This document shows positions 43,950 through 52,272 of a stretch of DNA of 64,000 nt, in pieces. The position numbers and the translations under genes are program-made. Origin of the DNA: Flavobacterium sp. MK4S-17 (lineage in GTDB: Bacteria > Bacteroidota > Bacteroidia > Flavobacteriales > Flavobacteriaceae); NCBI RefSeq assembly GCF_009848495.1, contig NZ_WWEP01000018.1, forward strand, positions 1 to 64,000. The letters run 5' to 3'. The notes under the pieces are model-generated. The model worked only from the letters and a program-made list of their open reading frames with translations. It did not search any database and had not been told where the DNA came from. Position 1 is the stretch's first letter. Each line of letters opens with the position of its first letter.

Positions 43950-46898
43950 TTATGGTTTAGGCTCAGGCAAAACAGCTTCCTGTATTACCTTTTGTATATC
44001 TTCACGTATATTTTCTTTAGATAGCCTGTTTTCTCCCGCTTCAGGATATGTCCTGTTGGAAAGGAAAACATAAACGATTTCAGTTTCAGGATCGGCCCAT
44101 GCCATAGTACCTGTAAAGCCCGTATGCCCAAAGCTGGATTTTGATACACAGCCGCAGGTTGGCCCTGATTTTTCTATTTGCGGCTTGTCGAAGCCCAGGC
44201 CTCGCCTATTGCCTTCCCGGCAATCATAACAGGTATTAAAAGTATCAAATGTTTTGGCAGAAAAATACTCTTTTCCTCCGTATGTACCCTTATTAAGGTA
44301 CATCTGCATAATTTTGGCTACATCCATAGCATTGGAAAACAGTCCTGCATGCCCTGCTACACCATCCTGCATTGCGGCTGCCATATCGTGCACATAACCC
44401 TGTATAACCTGGTAACGGTAATAATTATCTATTTCTGTAGGCGGTATAATGCTCATATCAAACTTTCGCAGCGGATTATAAGTAGTATAAGATGCCCCAA
44501 GCGGCTTGTAAAAATTTTCATTGCTTAGTATGTCAAGCTTCTTGCCTGTTTTATTTTCAAGATATTCCTTAAGCAGTATAAAGGTAAAATCACTATACTT
44601 ATATTCCTTTTTTCTTAAAAGTTTGCTTTCAGCAATACGGGCAATTATAGTATCCTGGTAATCTTTCCTTAAATAAAGGTTTTCTGCCACCTGGTACGGA
44701 AATTCAGCACTATACATTTTACTGTAATAAGTGGAATCAGGATGCTTGCCGGCATCAAGCGTTGCCTTGTAAAAAGGCAGCCAGGGCTGGAATTTTGCCT
44801 GGTGCAAAAGCATATCTTTTAAAGTTATATTTTTTTTATCAGTATGGGCAAAAACAGGAAGTAATTTGCCGAGCTTATCGTCAAGCTTTAACTCGCCTCT
44901 GTCATAAAGCTGCATTATGTTAGGCAGGGTAGCAAGTATTTTGGTAAGCGATGCCACATCATAAATATCAGAATTCCTTACCTTCATATCATTATCATAC
45001 GTATGGTAACCAAAAGACTTTTGGTAAACCACCTTGCCTTTCCTTGCCACAAGTACCTGAAGGCCGGGCGTCATCTTTTCGTTAATGGCACGTTGTGCAA
45101 TTAAATCAATTTTTGTAAGCCATGCTGTATTCATTCCCGCATTTTGTGGTGTTGTAAAGCCAAGCCTGCCCAACTCCCTTGTCTGCACTCCCTGATTAAG
45201 CCTGAATGAACCGGCAATGGTTACCGGCAGTTTCCCTTTTGAGCCTATGGCGCCAAATACAATCTCTGCAGCCACTGTCTGGGCAATTTCATTATTTTGG
45301 TATGCCATTATAACGCCTTCTATATTCCTGTAGTTTTTTAGTGGTATAAGTGTGTAAGGCTTAGCAAAAACGGTTAAAATAGTTTTATTATTTTTTGCAA
45401 TACTATCAATCCAGGTTAGTTCCTTAGCGGTAAAATCATGCTTTTTCCATGCACCGTCTGCCTTATGAAAGCCAAGTATAACTGTTGAATAATCCTTAAG
45501 CTTTTCCATCAGCAAGTGCAGGCTGTCTTCTTTAATTTCAGTAACTTCAGTATATTTCTGCAATGTGTTCAGGTAAACCGAACCGTCATCATCACCAAGC
45601 TTTACATAAGCTATTTTTTCATTTTCAATATGTTCTACAGGCAATAGCCCTTCATCATTTTTAAGTACCGTAACTGCGTTTTCATAAAGCTTGTAATTAA
45701 GGTCTTCATATTCGCTTGCATTAAGGTCGTTATAAAGATTTTGAAGGTCTACAGGTGTATAATTATTAAGCCCTGCCCTGAATTTGTGTGCTAAAATCTT
45801 TTTTACCGAATAAGACAGCCTTTCTTCCGTAAGTACATTATCCACAAATGCCTGACGGAACTTTTCTATGGCTACAGGTACATTTTCTGCAAAAAGCAAA
45901 ACATCATTACCTGCTAAAAACGCTTCAAGGTCAATATCGCCCGGCTGCATATAGCTGCTGGCACCTTTCATATTAAGTGCATCTGTAAAAATGAGCCCTT
46001 TAAAGCCCAACTCACCTTTAAGGATATTGGTAATTACATTATAGGAAATAGAGGTGGGATAATTTTTGGCAGCTTCTATACTCGGTACATTAAGGTGTGC
46101 CACCATTATACTTGCCAAACCTTCATCAAAAAGTTTTTTATAAGGGTAAAATTCTATATTATCTAATCGCTGCCTGTCAAAGGGCAGGTAAGGCAATCCG
46201 TAATGGGAATCAGAGGCAGTATCGCCATGCCCCGGAAAGTGTTTTCCTGTTGCATAAATACCCTGGCTCTGTATGCCTCTCATTAATGCCAGTGCCCTTT
46301 CGGCCACATTTTGCCTGTCTTCCCCAAATGAGCGGTTGCCGATAATAGGGTTGGCGGGGTTTGAGTTAATGTCCAGTACCGGGGCAAAATTAAAATGTAT
46401 GCCCATCCTGTTGGCCTGCATACCCATCTGCTCTCCCATAGTTTCCAACAGGCTCATATCCTGTACCGCGCCCAAAGTCATATTCCAGGGATAACGGTAG
46501 GTTGAATCAAGCCTCATACTAAGCCCCCACTCTGCATCTATACCTATAAATAACGGTACTTCCGACTCTGCCTGGTACCTGTTGGTTAGTTTGGCTTGCC
46601 TTACCGGGCCGCCCTGAAAAAAAATAAGTCCGCCAACCTTATAATCGGTTACAAGCTTATCTATACTTTTTACATGCTCCATATCCTTGTTGGAATAGGC
46701 AGCTACCATAAATAACTGCCCTACCCTTTCATCAAAAGATAGTTTATTGTAAATGCTGTCAACCCATTTGCGTTCAGCTGCCGACTCATAATCGTTAAAT
46801 ATCTTTTCCTGCTGTGCAAAAACTGTATTTATAACCAAGAAAAAAACCAGTACCGATAACCTCATTAATCTGTTCTTTATTAAATTAAAAATCATCAT
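43950..46898 (-). CDS. GH3 beta-N-acetylglucosaminidase fused to a beta-lactamase-type serine hydrolase
   Basis: 982 residues with a signal peptide (cleavage near VFAQ, residue 29). The N-terminal half is a NagZ-like GH3 catalytic domain: KHFPGHGDTASDSHYGLP near residue 217 holds the acid/base His-Asp dyad, and TDALNMKGA near residue 304 the nucleophile Asp. A GH3 C-terminal-type segment follows (about 400-570). From about 600 the protein is a class C beta-lactamase/penicillin-binding-like domain with the SxxK motif in VASLTKI (about 650) and a YSDFTF motif. Both halves look catalytically intact. Peptidoglycan recycling or muropeptide trimming in the periplasm is likely. The start codon lies in a hairpin. 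Confidence 0.93.
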   Translation of the reverse strand: MMIFNLIKNRLMRLSVLVFFLVINTVFAQQEKIFNDYESAAERKWVDSIYNKLSFDERVGQLFMVAAYSNKDMEHVKSIDKLVTDYKVGGLIFFQGGPVRQAKLTNRYQAESEVPLFIGIDAEWGLSMRLDSTYRYPWNMTLGAVQDMSLLETMGEQMGMQANRMGIHFNFAPVLDINSNPANPIIGNRSFGEDRQNVAERALALMRGIQSQGIYATGKHFPGHGDTASDSHYGLPYLPFDRQRLDNIEFYPYKKLFDEGLASIMVAHLNVPSIEAAKNYPTSISYNVITNILKGELGFKGLIFTDALNMKGASSYMQPGDIDLEAFLAGNDVLLFAENVPVAIEKFRQAFVDNVLTEERLSYSVKKILAHKFRAGLNNYTPVDLQNLYNDLNASEYEDLNYKLYENAVTVLKNDEGLLPVEHIENEKIAYVKLGDDDGSVYLNTLQKYTEVTEIKEDSLHLLMEKLKDYSTVILGFHKADGAWKKHDFTAKELTWIDSIAKNNKTILTVFAKPYTLIPLKNYRNIEGVIMAYQNNEIAQTVAAEIVFGAIGSKGKLPVTIAGSFRLNQGVQTRELGRLGFTTPQNAGMNTAWLTKIDLIAQRAINEKMTPGLQVLVARKGKVVYQKSFGYHTYDNDMKVRNSDIYDVASLTKILATLPNIMQLYDRGELKLDDKLGKLLPVFAHTDKKNITLKDMLLHQAKFQPWLPFYKATLDAGKHPDSTYYSKMYSAEFPYQVAENLYLRKDYQDTIIARIAESKLLRKKEYKYSDFTFILLKEYLENKTGKKLDILSNENFYKPLGASYTTYNPLRKFDMSIIPPTEIDNYYRYQVIQGYVHDMAAAMQDGVAGHAGLFSNAMDVAKIMQMYLNKGTYGGKEYFSAKTFDTFNTCYDCREGNRRGLGFDKPQIEKSGPTCGCVSKSSFGHTGFTGTMAWADPETEIVYVFLSNRTYPEAGENRLSKENIREDIQKVIQEAVLPEPKP

Positions 46899-46920
46899 TA
46901 CAAGGAAATAATGATGATTT
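46889..46920 (-). promoter_or_regulatory. 12-bp hairpin enclosing the GH3 start codon
   Basis: Arms 46889-46900 and 46909-46920 are exact reverse complements. On the mRNA: AAATCATCATTA, loop TTTCCTTG, TAATGATGATTT. Both possible ATG codons (46898 and 46895) lie in the 3' arm, so translation could be gated by opening the stem. Confidence 0.6.
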
Positions 46921-46947
46921 ATATTTATACTGTGCCGAAAGCATCTT

Positions 46948-47430
46948 TTAAAAGAAGCGGCTGTGCCAGCTTTCAGCAGCAGGTACTTCCCAAAAATCCT
47001 GCCATTCTCCTACTGTATTAACGAGATTATTAAATACAATAGTATTAGCAGATACAGCCTTTTCTTTGGCCATTTTTTTAAACTCAATTAAAGGCTTGTG
47101 CGTTATATGCTCCCCCATTTTAAAGGTAACATTCATTTTATCAAGCAACTCCACATCATATTTCTTTTCAAGCTCCTGTATAAAATGCACAGAGGCATCT
47201 ATAGAACAGCCTGTGGAAGCCTGAACCTCCTGGTTTACAGCCAGTATAATAAACCTGTTGTATTTTATTAAATAAGAAGCTTCAAGCCCGGTGCCATGTG
47301 CTGCCCAGTTTTCAATAAAATTTTTTAAGGCATTGTCTATTTCCGCTATTTCTTCATCAGAGAATTTCCTGTTGGACTGGTATATCCAGATCCTTGATTC
47401 TTCCGGCAGCGTTTCAAAAGGTACATACAT
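46948..47430 (-). CDS. Conserved protein of unknown function
   Basis: 160 residues. It begins MYVPFETLPEESRIWIYQSN and includes a GCSIDASVHFIQELE helix with one Cys. From memory, relatives are labelled ABC transporter ATPase in databases, but there is no Walker A or B motif, so that label is wrong on sequence grounds. It follows the Fe-S protein by 2 bases and may serve that module. Confidence 0.75.
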   Translation of the reverse strand: MYVPFETLPEESRIWIYQSNRKFSDEEIAEIDNALKNFIENWAAHGTGLEASYLIKYNRFIILAVNQEVQASTGCSIDASVHFIQELEKKYDVELLDKMNVTFKMGEHITHKPLIEFKKMAKEKAVSANTIVFNNLVNTVGEWQDFWEVPAAESWHSRFF

Positions 47431-47432
47431 AA

Positions 47433-48227
47433 TTATAAATCCTTTGCATTGGCAATAAGTTCTGCCACATCCATAACTTCAATTTCGGCTTCCCTGTTTT
47501 TAGCCTTAACACCATCTGTAAGCATGGTATTGCAAAAAGGGCATCCTGCAGCTATAATCTGCGGCTGTGTTTCAAGGGCATCCTCAGTCCTCTCCACATT
47601 CACATCCTTACGGCCGGGTTCCGGCTCCTTAAACATTTGTGCACCACCTGCACCACAACATAGGCCGTTCCTGCGCGAACGTTTCATTTCCACCAGTTCA
47701 GCATCCAGTTTTTCAATAAGGTCGCGCGGGGCTTCATATATATTATTGGCACGGCCTAAATAGCAAGGGTCATGAAAAGTTATGCGTTTTCCTTTAAACT
47801 GCCCGCCTTCTATGCTTAGCCTTCCTTCATCCAGCAGCGATTTTAGAAATTGTGTGTGGTGCACCACCTCATAATTACCGCCTAAGCCGGGATATTCATT
47901 TTTAATTGTATTAAAACAATGCGGGCATGCCGTAACTATCTTTTTTACTTCATACCCATCCAGCACCTGTATATTCATCATGGCCTGCATCTGAAACAAA
48001 AACTCATTCCCTGCCCTCTTTGCAGGGTCGCCCGTACAGCTTTCCTCTGTTCCCAATACTGCAAACGATACATTTGCCTGGTTAAGCAGCTTTACAAATG
48101 CTTTTGTTATTTTTTTGGCCCTGTCATCAAAACTGCCGGAACAGCCAACCCAAAAAAGAACTTCGGGCTGTTTTCCCTGCGCCATCATTTCGGCCATAGT
48201 CGGAACTGTCAAAATTTCTTCTGCCAT
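47433..48227 (-). CDS. CCG-domain Fe-S oxidoreductase subunit (HdrB/GlpC-like)
   Basis: 264 residues with two cysteine-rich CCG-type repeats: the first runs from WVGCSGSF through GTEESCTGDPAKRAG to TACPHCFN, the second through HDPCYLGRANN, GLCCGAGGAQMF and GCPFCNTML. This layout binds non-cubane [4Fe-4S] clusters as in HdrB or the GlpC/LutA family. It should accept electrons from the membrane Fe-S protein encoded upstream, with a HAD gene in between (4-base gap). The electron donor and acceptor are not identifiable from the window. Confidence 0.88.
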   Translation of the reverse strand: MAEEILTVPTMAEMMAQGKQPEVLFWVGCSGSFDDRAKKITKAFVKLLNQANVSFAVLGTEESCTGDPAKRAGNEFLFQMQAMMNIQVLDGYEVKKIVTACPHCFNTIKNEYPGLGGNYEVVHHTQFLKSLLDEGRLSIEGGQFKGKRITFHDPCYLGRANNIYEAPRDLIEKLDAELVEMKRSRRNGLCCGAGGAQMFKEPEPGRKDVNVERTEDALETQPQIIAAGCPFCNTMLTDGVKAKNREAEIEVMDVAELIANAKDL

Positions 48228-48230
48228 ATC

Positions 48231-48692
48231 TTATAATATCTCATCTTCATCGTGCTTACCATCATCAAAAACCTGTATGGTAACCGCTTTGTCAATTAAA
48301 TCTGTAAATTTCCCTCGGTATCTTGTAGCTTTTACAAGGTGGTTGTCAATCCAGTGATAATTACCACCTCGTGGCTTGCCCATAAGCATGCCATGGTATT
48401 TAAAACCATGCCTGTTAAGCCATTCTTCCGTTACTTCACGGTGTGCTTCTGTCCTGGAAGTGAAAAAGTATATTATATGCCCTTCGTCATACCACCTGTT
48501 TAAGGTTTCCAGTGCATCAGGATATACTTCTGCAGTTACCATACGCTCCGGCTCCTCATTTGGTATATCATCACAAATAGTACCGTCAATATCTATAAGG
48601 TAATTCTTTATTCCCGGTGGAAGTATGGGGCTAACATGCTCCCCATTTTCGGTTAGGGGCTGCAAGTTTTTATCTATATCTTCTTTCTTCAT
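48231..48692 (-). CDS. HAD superfamily phosphatase-like protein
   Basis: 153 residues from the ATG at 48692 (MKKEDIDKNLQPL), chosen because it gives a one-base TAATG overlap with the preceding stop; the frame extends upstream to 48740. HAD motif I is IDIDGTICDD, motif II FFTSRTEA, and a late GNYHWIDNHLVKA/FDDGKH region holds the acidic pair. Compact, without an evident cap domain. A phosphatase activity is likely; the substrate is unknown. It is coupled between two subunits of an Fe-S module. Confidence 0.85.
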   Translation of the reverse strand: MKKEDIDKNLQPLTENGEHVSPILPPGIKNYLIDIDGTICDDIPNEEPERMVTAEVYPDALETLNRWYDEGHIIYFFTSRTEAHREVTEEWLNRHGFKYHGMLMGKPRGGNYHWIDNHLVKATRYRGKFTDLIDKAVTIQVFDDGKHDEDEIL

Positions 48693-50023
48693 TATAGCTC
48701 TTCTTTCCAGTTTAACCTGTCCATCTGGCTGTACTGCCATGGTGCGCCGTTATTTTCAACATTTGTCATCATGCCGTTAAGCTCTGTTGGGGCAGCACTT
48801 TGCTCCATTACAAGGAACCTCCTTAAATCCATGATGATTGAAAGCGGATCAATATTAACCGGGCATGCCTCAACACAACCGTTGCAGGTAGTACAGGCCC
48901 AAATCTCTTCGGGCGTTATATAGTCAAAAAGTAGTGTTTTACCGTCTTCTACAAATGTGCCTTTATTTTTATCTATATTTTTACCCACTTCTTCAAGCCT
49001 GTCGCGGGTATCCATCATTATTTTTCGTGGAGATAATTTTTTACCGGTAAGGTTGGCAGGGCAGGATGCCGTACAGCGGCCACATTCAGTACAGGTATAA
49101 GCATTCATAAGCTGCACCCAGTTTAAATCCTGAACATCACTCGCACCAAACTTTGCCGGCACATCTCCTTCGGCAGCTGGCGGGGCAGCAGCAAAAGGGT
49201 CTGCATTCGGGTCCATCATAAGCTTTACCTCATTGGTTACCGATTCAAGGTTTTCAAATTTACCTTTAGGCTTAAGGTTTGCATAATATGTGTTTGGAAA
49301 AGCCAGAAGGATATGAAGGTGTTTTGAATAATACAGGTAGTTCATAAATATTAATATACCTGTTATATGAAGCCACCACGCAGCACGTTCAATAATTATA
49401 ACCGTGTCCTGCGACATCCCTTCAAACAACGGCGATATAAACCCAGAAACTGGAAATGCACCGGCCTGTACATAATGATCGGCGCCAACTCCCTGTAAAT
49501 AATGGTCAGCAGCATTCATAGTAAGGAACAGCAACATTAATACTGTTTCAAAATACAGAATATAATTGGCATCGTTATGCGGCCAGCCTTTAAGGTCGCC
49601 ATGTGCAAAACGCCAAAGCTTTATAACATTTCTCCTTATCCAGAAAACAACTACTGAAAAAATAACCGCAAAAGCTAATATTTCAAAAAAGCCTATTAAA
49701 AACCCATAAAAGCCGCCCATGAATGAAAACAGCCTGTGGGTACCAAAAATACCATCAATAACTATTTCCAGCAGTTCAATATTAATAATAACAAAGCCTA
49801 CATAAACTATAATGTGCAATATGCCCGCAACAGGCCGCCTAACCATTTTTGACTGTCCTAACGCAATAAGTGCCATGTTGCCCCAGCGCGCACCGGGATT
49901 ATCTGAACGGTCGGCATCCCTGCCCAGCTTTATATTACGGATAAGCTTTTTTACATTAAAGGCAAAAAAGCCTATGCCTGCGGCAAAAATCAGTACAAAT
50001 AAAATATTGTCTATATAACTCAT
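48692..50023 (-). CDS. Membrane-bound (Fe-S) electron-transfer protein, NarI-like plus ferredoxin
   Basis: 443 residues. About five transmembrane helices with His residues suited to haem b ligation resemble the NarI/DsrM fold. The C-terminal 130 residues carry two [4Fe-4S] motifs, CTECGRCTASCPANLTG (about 310) and CTTCNGCVEACPVNID (about 375). It resembles HdrC/HdrE-type proteins that move electrons between quinone and a cytoplasmic CCG subunit, here encoded two genes downstream. The exact redox partners are unknown. Confidence 0.88.
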   Translation of the reverse strand: MSYIDNILFVLIFAAGIGFFAFNVKKLIRNIKLGRDADRSDNPGARWGNMALIALGQSKMVRRPVAGILHIIVYVGFVIINIELLEIVIDGIFGTHRLFSFMGGFYGFLIGFFEILAFAVIFSVVVFWIRRNVIKLWRFAHGDLKGWPHNDANYILYFETVLMLLFLTMNAADHYLQGVGADHYVQAGAFPVSGFISPLFEGMSQDTVIIIERAAWWLHITGILIFMNYLYYSKHLHILLAFPNTYYANLKPKGKFENLESVTNEVKLMMDPNADPFAAAPPAAEGDVPAKFGASDVQDLNWVQLMNAYTCTECGRCTASCPANLTGKKLSPRKIMMDTRDRLEEVGKNIDKNKGTFVEDGKTLLFDYITPEEIWACTTCNGCVEACPVNIDPLSIIMDLRRFLVMEQSAAPTELNGMMTNVENNGAPWQYSQMDRLNWKEEL

Positions 50024-50052
50024 AGTAAAAGATAAGCCTGCTTTAGCAATGG

Positions 50053-50997
50053 TTATTTTTTTGTTTCTTCATAAGGTGTACCCTTTTTGCCAAATATTGA
50101 AAAATGCACATAGCGCTTTGGGTTGTTTTTTATATCGGCAAGGAGTTCCTTCAGTTCTTTAGATGCCCCGTCAAGATTGTTGTACATCGAGTCATCTTTA
50201 AGCAATTTTCCAATAGAGCCTTTGCCGTGCTCAACATCGCTTATAATGCTGTCAACATTAGCAAGGGTATGCTCAAGCCTCCTTACAGTGTGGGCAAGGT
50301 TGGCAGAATTTATTGAATCTGTAATTTTAGCAAGATTTTCAGTAGTTGCATTAAGGTTGCTTAATGTTCCGTCTATATTTTCCCTGTTGCTTGCCACCAT
50401 ACCGTTTACGGAACGGGCCGCCTTGCTGAATTCCTTCATGGTATTGCTCAGTTCCGCTATGGCAACATGAATATTTTCCTGTGTCCTTTCATCAAACACA
50501 TTATTAAGGCTGGTTAAAAGGCTGTCGGCAGTTACAACAGTTGCTTCCACCTTTGTTTGTAACGGGGAAAGCTTTTCACCCACAACACTCAGCATACCCG
50601 GTTTCAAGCCTGCTACAAGGTAATCTCCACTTTCGGCCAGTTCACGGTTATCGGTATCCGGTATTATTGCTATCTGTTTTCCTCCCAGTAAGCCGGGCTC
50701 ATATAATGTTGCATGACTGGTTTTAGATATAGGAAAATCTGTTTTTACCTGCATTTCAATCCTTAGTTTTCCTGTGGCATGGTCAGTAAATGTTATTCCT
50801 GTTACCTGCCCAACCGTAAGTCCGTTAAGCGTTACGGGAGCAGAAGGTGAAAGCCCTTCCACATCATTATACACCACATAAAAGGTTTTGTAGGAATTAA
50901 ATAAATCCCTTCCTTTTAAAAAACTGTACCCCCAAATAAATACCAGTATTGCTCCTATAACCAGTATGGCTGTTTTTACTTCTCTTGTTACTTTCAA
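50053..50997 (-). CDS. MlaD family (MCE domain) lipid-transport protein
   Basis: 314 residues. One N-terminal transmembrane helix (about 7-25) and an MCE domain (about 37-115: VVYNDVEGLSPSAPVTLNGL, GQVTGITF) precede a helical region. MCE proteins bind phospholipids and shuttle them across the periplasm, usually with an MlaE permease and MlaF ATPase; neither is encoded here. Transcribed after the amidase gene, about 30 bases before the Fe-S protein gene. Confidence 0.88.
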   Translation of the reverse strand: MKVTREVKTAILVIGAILVFIWGYSFLKGRDLFNSYKTFYVVYNDVEGLSPSAPVTLNGLTVGQVTGITFTDHATGKLRIEMQVKTDFPISKTSHATLYEPGLLGGKQIAIIPDTDNRELAESGDYLVAGLKPGMLSVVGEKLSPLQTKVEATVVTADSLLTSLNNVFDERTQENIHVAIAELSNTMKEFSKAARSVNGMVASNRENIDGTLSNLNATTENLAKITDSINSANLAHTVRRLEHTLANVDSIISDVEHGKGSIGKLLKDDSMYNNLDGASKELKELLADIKNNPKRYVHFSIFGKKGTPYEETKK

Positions 50998-51014
50998 AAT
51001 AGGTTATTTTTTAA

Positions 51015-51033
51015 CAAATGTAGGACAAATATA
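51015..51033 (-). promoter_or_regulatory. Two candidate -7 boxes upstream of mlaD-like gene
   Basis: The minus strand reads TATATTTG (51033-51026) and TACATTTG (51022-51015), both full matches to TAnnTTTG, 18 and 29 bases before the ATG. No spaced TTG. Confidence 0.4.
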
Positions 51034-51051
51034 TTTATTAAAATGTGAATA

Positions 51052-52176
51052 TTATTTTAAAGCTTCCTGCAACGATATTTTTTTACCGTCTTTAAAAGCT
51101 ACTACAAATGCCGAGGTAAACCCTTTAGATTTCGCTTCATCAAGAAGTTGCCTTGATGCCGCATAGTCCGAAGTCTGCCCGTAAAAATATTTTATTACAG
51201 AAGTACTTTCATCTTTTGAAAGGTCATTAAGCCCATTAAAGTTTTCAGGCACAAGTTCCAGGTTTTTCCCGCTTGCTGCAATCTGTACTTTAAAAACCAC
51301 ACCTTTTGCCGTTTCCGGGTTAGCTGCGGGTTTCTGTTCCACCACCTCAGCTTTGGGTTTTGTTTCTTTTACTACAGCAGGTTCTTGGTAATCGGTACTG
51401 CCTATAGGTATAAAATATTCCTTCTTGTAGCTTAGTATTGCCTCAGCAATCCCTTCAGCCAATTTGTCCTGACCAGCCTCCGAATTAAGGAAATTCCCTT
51501 CATTTTTATTGGAAATAAAGCCAAGCTCTACCAAAACCCTGGGCATATAAATGTCGCGAAGCACAAGGAAACCTGCCTGCTTTACACCTCGGCTTTTTCT
51601 TTTAAGGTCGGTGCTTATGGCTGTTTCTATTTTGCTTGCCAGTTCAATACTCTGGTCAAGGTATTCTTCCTGCATAATTTTAAGCCCTATAAACGATTCG
51701 GGCGAATTAGGGTCATAGCCTTTATACTTGATTTTATAATCCTTCTCCATGGTAACCACGGCATTCTCCTTTTTAGCCACCTCAAGGTTTGAAGCATTAC
51801 GCGTAATACCCATTACAAACGTTTCAGTACCGTATGCGGTTTGATTGGCGGCACCGTTACAGTGAATGGAAACAAAAATATTTGCATTGTTGTTGTTAGC
51901 AATATTAGCCCTTTCTGTCAACTCAATAAATACATCCGTCTTGCGTGTATATACCAATTGTACAGATGGATCTTTTTCTAATAGCCTGCCCACCTTAAGT
52001 GCTACATTAAGTGCTATATTCTTTTCTATAAAACCATGATATATAGCCCCATAGTCTTTTCCGCCGTGGCCGGCATCCAGCACAACTTTAAATTTGGAAG
52101 CCTGCTGCCCGAAAGACACGTTGCCCAGTATAATAAATGCGATAAAAGCCAGTTTTAATTTCAAGTTCCCTCTCAT
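51052..52176 (-). CDS. N-acetylmuramoyl-L-alanine amidase with SPOR-like C-terminus
   Basis: 374 residues with a signal peptide (VSFGQQ end). Amidase_3 zinc motifs: VLDAGHGGKDYGA (His), EKNIAL (Glu), VSIHCNGAA (His), and the catalytic Glu in RVLVELGFISN. A Pro/Glu-rich linker leads to a C-terminal domain (FKVQIAAS, SKGFTSAFVVAF) with the look of a SPOR septal-peptidoglycan-binding domain. It cleaves the amide bond between muramic acid and stem peptide, probably at division. A complete promoter (52245-52272) drives it, divergent from lptD. Confidence 0.92.
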   Translation of the reverse strand: MRGNLKLKLAFIAFIILGNVSFGQQASKFKVVLDAGHGGKDYGAIYHGFIEKNIALNVALKVGRLLEKDPSVQLVYTRKTDVFIELTERANIANNNNANIFVSIHCNGAANQTAYGTETFVMGITRNASNLEVAKKENAVVTMEKDYKIKYKGYDPNSPESFIGLKIMQEEYLDQSIELASKIETAISTDLKRKSRGVKQAGFLVLRDIYMPRVLVELGFISNKNEGNFLNSEAGQDKLAEGIAEAILSYKKEYFIPIGSTDYQEPAVVKETKPKAEVVEQKPAANPETAKGVVFKVQIAASGKNLELVPENFNGLNDLSKDESTSVIKYFYGQTSDYAASRQLLDEAKSKGFTSAFVVAFKDGKKISLQEALK

Positions 52177-52222
52177 TGTAATATTGATATTATTCCTCTT
52201 AGGTATGGGTTATATGGTTATT

Positions 52223-52230
52223 TATATTTG
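52223..52230 (+). promoter_or_regulatory. Candidate -7 box for lptD
   Basis: TATATTTG is a full match to TAnnTTTG. A start site 5-8 bases later fits the TTG start codon at 52261 and excludes the TTG at 52228, which lies inside the box. Confidence 0.5.
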
Positions 52231-52244
52231 CTGTTCAATTTTAC

Positions 52245-52272
52245 CAAAAATATCGTAAGTTTGACACTTCAA
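52245..52272 (-). promoter_or_regulatory. Complete promoter for the amidase gene
   Basis: Minus strand: TTG at 52272-52270, a 17-base spacer, then TATTTTTG at 52252-52245. This is an exact match to the Flavobacterium TTG-N17-19-TAnnTTTG consensus. The leader would be about 65 bases. Confidence 0.7.

Noticed and set aside
46948-47430. ABC transporter ATPase
   Set aside because: No Walker A, Walker B or signature motif.
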